NCBI GenBank assembly: GCA_001797745.1
Contig: MGQF01000072.1
Location: forward strand, 24,258-30,808
Reading direction: 5' to 3'
Origin: Deltaproteobacteria bacterium RBG_13_52_11
GTDB lineage: Bacteria > Desulfobacterota > B13-G15 > RBG-16-54-18
DNA length: 6,551 nucleotides
Shown: positions 6,463 to 6,551 of the stretch, piece after piece
How the letters are laid out: each line of letters begins with the position of its first letter
How positions within the stretch are numbered: position 1 is the first letter of the stretch
Notes under the pieces: model-generated
Told to the model about the DNA's origin: nothing
The model's database searches: none
Seen by the model: the letters and a program-made list of their open reading frames with translations, nothing else
Position numbers and translations under genes: made by a program

Positions 6463-6551
6463 CCCTCCCTGACACAAGATATGATAAGCTTCCCAAGCCT
6501 CTCGGGTGTTATCCCAAAATGATAATGTCCTGTTTCGCCAATGTAGAAATG

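Noticed and set aside
5774..6496. Minus-strand open frame of about 240 codons opposite prfB
   Set aside because: It lies antisense to the conserved SPF/GGQ region of prfB and its translation matches no family I know.

Overview
The window comes from an anaerobic-type bacterium of moderate G+C content. It carries ordinary sigma-70-like promoters and a release factor 2 gene with a programmed +1 frameshift. A block of molybdenum-hydroxylase maturation genes of the selenium-dependent type (YqeB/YqeC) is known mainly from strict anaerobes such as Clostridia and sulfate-reducing or syntrophic Desulfobacterota. I lean towards Desulfobacterota or a similar lineage, but the sequence alone does not settle this.

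Layout. Positions 1-568 (minus) hold the N-terminal part of a membrane-anchored M23-type murein peptidase that runs off the left edge. Its own strong promoter lies at 635-663. Positions 715-5015 (minus) form one compact four-gene operon, read right to left: a MoeA-like molybdopterin-binding protein with a cysteine-rich tail (5015-3996), YqeB (3991-3179), a methyltransferase fused to YqeC (3175-1766) and an XdhC/CoxI-family protein (1782-715). The gaps are 4 and 3 bases and the last junction overlaps, so translational coupling is likely. A promoter with a perfect -35 box (5045-5073) drives the operon. The 265-base divergent region 5016-5280 also holds a plus-strand promoter (5141-5169) for prfB (5281-6367). 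The last 184 bases contain inverted repeats, one of them a weak terminator candidate, and no gene I can support.

How the genes fit together. YqeB and YqeC are the comparative-genomics markers of the selenium-dependent molybdenum hydroxylase (SDMH) system, which uses a labile, non-selenocysteine selenium ligand in the molybdenum cofactor. XdhC-type proteins bind the mature cofactor and deliver it to hydroxylases. MoeA/Mog-type domains bind molybdopterin. The operon therefore reads as a cofactor maturation and insertion module. The hydroxylase subunits, SelD and the MocA-type cytidylyltransferase are not in the window. The most unusual parts are the methyltransferase-YqeC fusion and the four-cysteine tail on the MoeA-like protein. 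prfB and the M23 gene are ordinary neighbours. I see no CRISPR array, tRNA, rRNA or complete mobile element.
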